Positions 58,439 to 64,000 of a DNA stretch of 64,000 nt are shown here, in pieces. The stretch comes from Enoplolaimus lenunculus. Taxonomy: Eukaryota > Nematoda > Enoplea > Enoplida > Thoracostomopsidae. How positions within the stretch are numbered: position 1 is the stretch's first letter; each line of letters opens with the position of its first letter. A program made the translations under genes and the position numbers. The stretch spans positions 21,842 through 85,841 of the forward strand of contig JASANG010002427.1 of the NCBI GenBank assembly GCA_030248215.1. The letters run 5' to 3'. The notes beneath the pieces are model-generated. The model ran no database searches. It saw only the letters and a list, made by a program, of their open reading frames with translations, and was not told where the DNA came from.

Positions 58439-59792
58439 TCCATTCCTATGAAAGCATAATTTAGAGACAGTCTTTACGCATGAAACAGGATTTGATCAAT
58501 AGCTGTGAAATTTTTTGGAAACAGCACCACTCACTGAATTGAAGAATTTTTCAACATTGAAATGGTTTAGCATTGCCAAATTTAGCTAAATCGACCGGAA
58601 GCTGGAATGTATTCAAATTTGTTCTAGAGTCTGTATTGTTTGGGAAACCATAACGGTGTAAACCGATAGTAAAAATAACGTAAGCAGAAGGCTCAACCGC
58701 CTAGAAAAATTTTGACCCCCCGCGTTTAGAGGATTTTCAGCAACGCTCATAAACGTTTCCAACCGGATGCCCCTCCGATGTTTTGGTCTCCGTTAGCAGG
58801 TTGAGCTTGAATTTCAGTTTTTGAATTGTTCAGGTCGCGCTGAAAGGTTGTTCTTATTGGCGGTCAAAAACAAAGAAACTAAAAACAAACGACAGCGTAG
58901 TGTAGTAAAATACGAACAAAAAATATTTTAAACGTATTTTTGACAGTTTCCCTAAGGTTTCGTCGTTAAACTACCACCGCGGTTCAACGTCTTGTATAGG
59001 TTGGCAACAATGAAGTATACTTGAAATGAGAGCATATAGTTGTTTTGTCTTACCTATTCGAACATTTTCAGTCGAATGCTGTGGGCAGTAATTATTTTGT
59101 CAGTTTGATTTTTACTAAAATTTAAATATATACATATTTTTTAATCCGTAAACCAAGTTGTAAGCTTATAGTAGCACTAGGGCGTTGTCAGTATTACAGT
59201 TTGGGCAGGGTCATGAAAGTATATTAAGGTTTTAGTACCTGAATCAGCTCGATTTTTTTCTAGCGCATATTAACAATCCAAAATTAAGATTGCTTTAGAA
59301 ATCATTGGAGACGTCACAGTCCTTGTCACACTCTCCTGTGGTTACGCCTTTGCCGCACTCAAACGACGGACTGAGCAGAGCACATTTCGTTTAACAGCGG
59401 TCGCTGATAGAAATTGAAGTTTAAACTTTAAAATTTTAAATGTGAAACCCTAATTTTTTCAAAGACTTAATTTTTTTGTGTAAGAAATCGAAAAACAGCG
59501 CAAAAGAAGCAATATCTGACGTTTCTCAAACTTCACCTTCTATCCTTCATCTTGTCCCGTTTTCTCAAATATGCATAACGCTTTTAATCACCAGTTAGTG
59601 ATAGGTCTTGTTGCTTTAAAATCAGTGAATGTCAAAGTTTGAAATACAGCGTTGTTTTCACAGGCGACAAGGAAGATGACCCCTCCCAGTTTTGAAGTTA
59701 GAAAATTTCACCATTATACATAGAATGGCAAATTTTGTAAAAAATGGTAAGGTCTCTACGTTACAATTTATCAAAATTATAGTTGACTTCTC

Positions 59793-59987
59793 GGCCCATC
59801 TAAAGATCAGGGGCAGAGAGTTTGTCTGGGGACGAAAACAGAGTATGTTTATGCGTTAAACTAATTTTTTAGCTTAGGCTTAAGCTTAGGAATACGCCAA
59901 TTCACACGCTTAGGTTCAGGCTTAGGCTTACGCTTAGCAATACGCTTATATATAATACTGTTTCGCCCCTGTTCTTTACATTTGCTG
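59793..59987. mobile_element. TTAGGC-core MITE (T1) near the palindrome centre
   Basis: Ends ggcccatctaaagatcaggg and (inverted) cgcccctgttctttacattt. TGACTTCTC occurs directly outside both ends (59784-59792 and about 59985-59993), a possible 9-bp target duplication. In the right arm only one end survives (about 60966-61018). Confidence 0.55.
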
Positions 59988-62900
59988 ACTTCTCGTTCGC
60001 TTCGCTCTCAAAATTTTTTCGTCATAATATATCGAGCCTCAGTGTATGGGAGCGTCCTCATGTTCAGATCAGCTACTTCGTCCGTATAACGGCATCATCC
60101 ATTAGCTTTTGGATCTTGTAAAACCACTGATGCTCATTTAAAGTTGCGTGGCGAATAAACTAAGCCTAAAGTATTTTAATTAAAACCAAACGTTGAAACT
60201 CTGGTCTCGCGGACACCCAAACAAAGAATGCTTTATTTGCAATCTATTATATATATTTGACTTTTTTGAAAAATTATATATGCCATAAAAACATAATATG
60301 CCTCTAGCACTAGGCAGAGCATTTTGCTCGTTAAAACGCAAAACGACTATGAAAGTGCAACCGCAAGCTCAGCAATCGTAACGGTGACAAATGGGAACTA
60401 ATTCTCCCCTAGAGCAAAATATGTCCTGCCAGGGGCGAATGTCTTTTGACAGCATCTACAAAAACCCAATGGCGGGATTGTTTTCTTCTGTTAGAATTGT
60501 CATTGTGGTTACGGTCTAGGGGCGGCAGTACGTCCTCGATCTGCCGAGAGATAGTCTGTTAATGCTGTAACACTAATAGCGTATGGTTTCATAGTCGTTT
60601 TGCGTTTCACGAGCTAAAATGATCTGCCTAGTGCTTAGAGAGCAAAAATTGCAATATGTTTTTATGGCATATATAATTTTTCAAAAAAGTCAAATATATA
60701 TATAATAGATTGCAAATAGAGTATTCCTTTGTTTGGGTGTCCGCCGAGACAAAAGTTCAACATTTGGTTTTAATTAGAAATAATATAGGCTTAGTTTATT
60801 CGCCACGCAACTTTAAATGAGACATCAGTGGTTTTACAAGATCCAAAAGCTAATGGATGATGCCATTTATACGAACGGAGTAGCTGATCTGTACAAGAGG
60901 ACGCTCCATACCCCTGAGCTCGATATATTATGACGAAAAAATTTTGAGAGCCGAAGCGAACGAGAGTCAGCAAATGTAAAGAACAGGGGCGAAATAGTAT
61001 TATATATAAGCGTATTGGGCGTCTCGGTGATATCTAAGCTTTAACTGAATTGGTTGAGCGCGTCCAATAAGAACGACCTCTGCCCTGGTTAGATGGGTCA
61101 ATTAATTTTGAGCGCCATTTTCAATTTCCATTCTGGGAAGAATTTCGAAACTGCAAAAGTAGTCTTCCTGTCGGCTGAAAAAACACTGTGCTCAAACTAG
61201 AATTATTTAGAGCGACAGACTGCGCTGACTGAGAGCGTTCAAAAACGGACGATGAGAAGGTGGAAATTTGCAAAACGTCAGATATTTGCTTCTTTTGCGT
61301 CTTTTTTCAATTTCTACACAAAAATTCATCTTGAAAAATTAGGGCTTTCACATTTAAAATTTAAACTAAACTACAAACTCTGTGAGCGACCCGTATTTAA
61401 TTCAAAAAGTGCTCTGCTGTGCCGCGGGAGATGTGACGAACTGTGACGTCTCCAATGCGCTGAGAAAAATCGAGCTGAACCTAATATGACCCTGCCCCTG
61501 ACAACGCCCCTCGTGTACTAAGTTTCCTTCCTCCTGTAAATTTTTCGTAAAATTGTGCTCCGCGAAAATGTTCGGATGGGTGTCTCGCTGCCTATTTCAT
61601 TGCCAAGCCGGTGGGCAAAACTCTTACAGGAAAAGTCAAAAATACGTTTAAAAATATTTTTGTTCGTTATTTTACTCTACACTACGCTGCTTGTTAAGGT
61701 TCTTTGTTTGACGGGCACAAGATGGGATTTTTTGGCGCGAAATTAAAGAACTGAAATTCAACTCAATTAGCGAGCAAAACTGCGGAGGCAGTTTGGAACC
61801 TGCTATGATTACTGAAACCCCTCTAAACACAGAGAGATTCAAAATTTTTAGGCACAAATTTATGCTACGTTATTTTATCAGTTACACATTTATGTTCCAA
61901 TACAGATATTAAATACATTCCTGTAGTGATAAACGGTAAACTTCTCAATCTTTCGTCAGCTATTCAATCAAATCCTGTCATGCATTAAAGACTGTCTCTA
62001 AATTATGCTTTCATAGGAATGAACGTACTTTTTGGCAGATTAAGACAGTAGATTAAGCATTATTCTAAGCCTAAACCTAACCTAAGTTATTCCAGAAGCA
62101 TGTGTTATAACCAAAAGTTAATCTCACTATAAGCAAAATATGTAATACAATCTTAAAGGTCATCTGCAACACCACGAACGCCCCCCTCAAATTAGCATGA
62201 GCCCGGAAGATGTATTTACATTGCATCCCAATAGAAAACTCTTGGTTCCTTCATTTGATTTTTGTACTGTTTCAAAATATATTACACTCAAAATTGTCTG
62301 ATTGACTTTCAATTCGAACCTAAAAGGGGACTTTAATTTTGACAATTATGCAATATTCCAACACAAAAAATACATGCTGGATGGATAATTCAAAACATAT
62401 ATTCCTGGTCTGACATCTTAGAAGACCAGCGCAAGGATCCATGAACATCCCAAAAATTGTGCAATCACTGGTTTCAAAAACAAGCGAAGTTTTGAGCCCT
62501 ACTCATCAAAAACCGCCATAACGGAGGGATAATTTCAAATGAAGCAATGTGTTGGAATTTTGGCTTCAGCACGCTGGGCGTAGAACACAAAATTAAGTTG
62601 ACAACCTGAGCCCCGGAGGTACTTTTCAAGCCGAGGATTTAAGTGATTATTTAATAAGCAAAATTTGATCATAAATTCTGCCTGGGTGCTGTCAAGACAT
62701 GAGCAATTGAGTTTAAAAATAATATTAAAGCAAATTCGTTTAAACTGTAAAAATGCAATTGATTATACAAAATACACAAAATTTTGCCAATTTGCCTAAA
62801 CCTTCCGGTGAGAATAGTGGGCAAAAAAATAAAACGTCAACAACGTGGATGACAGAAGATCACAGGGACGGTGAATATTTCAGTGAGTAGCGCAAAAGAA

Positions 62901-64000
62901 GTTTGGAAAACTTTAATACTGAAAAATTCATTAATTTCTTGCAAATTACTCCTCACTTCAACGTAGTTGGCAATATGGTGTTTTTGCTGACGTCTAGTTT
63001 TTGTGCTTAAACGAAATAAGGTTTTGCCCTATCAGACTGATGTGTTTAATTGTAATACAATATGGTTAAAAGTTGAAAATATCTATCTTTCATTAATAAT
63101 GATTGAAACGATCCACAATACACAGATAGTTAGTTTCGTCCGGCCAGCACAATACTTACACAATATAGTACTGTAGTCATTTGACCGAAAGGTATTTTGT
63201 ACAAAGTTATATAGCGGGGTTCTACAAAGGTCCTAGCTCAATCTAATTTTGACTAAAAGTAGATTTTTAGTTGGCTAGGGTTATATATTTAAGTAATTCA
63301 CAATTAGATTTTTGGAAAGAACAAAAATTTCCCGTATTCGACCTACCGAATGTTTCCATATACATAACTTATTCAAAGCGATTATATGTATGTATCTATT
63401 ACGCAACATAGACACATTATATATAATTATTGCGGTTCGATCCTGACCTCAGTGAGCATTAATCTGCATGCATGTTGGTGCTCAATATGCGCTAAGATTC
63501 AGCTGTCTAGAAATTTTTCCAGGTTGCCAATATTTCCGTCTAGTCAGCATTTTGGCAGAGAAAGCATTTGAGAATATATGAAATCGTGAGCGCCTCAGAA
63601 GAGTGTGCAAGGTGAAATTGAGTACGGTGGAACGCCCCACGAGCAAATTTCCCCACGCAATTTATTCATAAATTCTTACCTTATAAAAAGAAAGTAAGTT
63701 GCGTGGACTATGCTTTGCGCATTAGGCAGAGTAGTATTAACTTGGCAAGCATAATTTTGACTGTAAATATTTTCAACACGTTTTAGGAATATATTAGCCA
63801 TGTCAAAAATTTGTGTATGAAGTTCAAAACTGTAGAAAATAATAGACAGAACATCCCACAATTTTTGGCATAAACCTATAGTAGTCTCAAACTCAAATAA
63901 ATAGTCAAACGTGCAGTCTGAGGCAGATGGTACATTACGGCAGAGCGAATGTTTTATAAAGCCGTCTCCTCGCTATTGTCGCAGATGTTTTAACAGCAAT

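Larger units (their letters stand above)
55560..64000. repeat. Giant imperfect palindrome, right end beyond window
   Basis: The left arm (about 55560-60360) and right arm (about 60585 to beyond 64000) are reverse complements with many small changes and indels. Matched landmarks, left/right: gccacgtttgactatttt 55687 / aaatagtcaaacgtgc 63899; gttgccaatattttc-type 56310 / 63530; ggatgcaatgtaaata 58207 / 62215; gaaagcataatttagagaca 58449 / 62012; aatatctgacgttt 59510 / 61280; tcatagtcgttttgcgtttc at 60590 pairs 60335. The loop is about 60361-60584. TTAGGC-core MITEs occur at matching places in both arms, so they predate the duplication. Open frames inside look non-coding. Confidence 0.88.

Overview
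This is 64 kb of AT-rich, intron-rich animal nuclear DNA with small exons, introns of about 0.1 to 6 kb, and a dense load of short DNA transposons (MITEs), SINEs, minisatellites and one solo LTR. Nothing bacterial is present. The gene content (a RECK orthologue, a DNAJB6-type co-chaperone) and compact exons suit an invertebrate metazoan. An ascidian or other invertebrate deuterostome is my guess, but that is inference. No open frame longer than about 350 codons is a gene; the longest ones are minisatellite artefacts. I built the genes by hand from splice sites, reading-frame phase and protein similarity recalled from memory.

Layout. (1) 0.9-16.3 kb, minus strand: the central and C-terminal exons of a RECK-like secreted or membrane-tethered protease inhibitor. 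Its introns hold a Tc1/mariner-like element, a solo LTR and a threefold-repeated, decayed coding cluster. (2) 16.8-22.9 kb, plus strand: coding-looking exons of one or more unrecognised genes, with a 33-bp, a 157-bp and a 41-bp tandem array between them. (3) 26.0-29.5 kb, minus strand: a six-exon DNAJB6/DNAJB2-type J-protein of 431 residues, all phases consistent. (4) 30.1-33.9 kb: a duplicated tRNA-derived SINE, a 0.95-kb terminal-inverted-repeat element carrying an array of E2F-like motifs, and a tRNA-Gly-like relic. (5) 34.5-40.4 kb, minus strand: a six-exon, 662-residue two-pass membrane protein with a long Ser/Gln-rich tail, not assigned to a family. (6) 40.4-55.5 kb: mostly repeats (palindromic AP-1-motif MITEs, a hAT-type MITE with exact 8-bp target duplication, SINEs, 26-bp and 48-bp arrays), with two terminal exons of unrecognised genes at 45.3 kb (plus) and 53.1-53.4 kb (minus). 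(7) 55.6-64.0 kb: a giant imperfect palindrome with arms of at least 3.4-4.8 kb around a loop near 60.47 kb, running off the right edge.

The three confident genes are all on the minus strand and do not obviously work together. RECK is extracellular, the J-protein is a cytosolic or nuclear chaperone partner, and the two-pass protein is in a membrane. The most unusual material is the large palindrome, the MITE families whose core is TTAGGC-like telomere-type sequence, and transposons that carry arrays of transcription-factor-like motifs.
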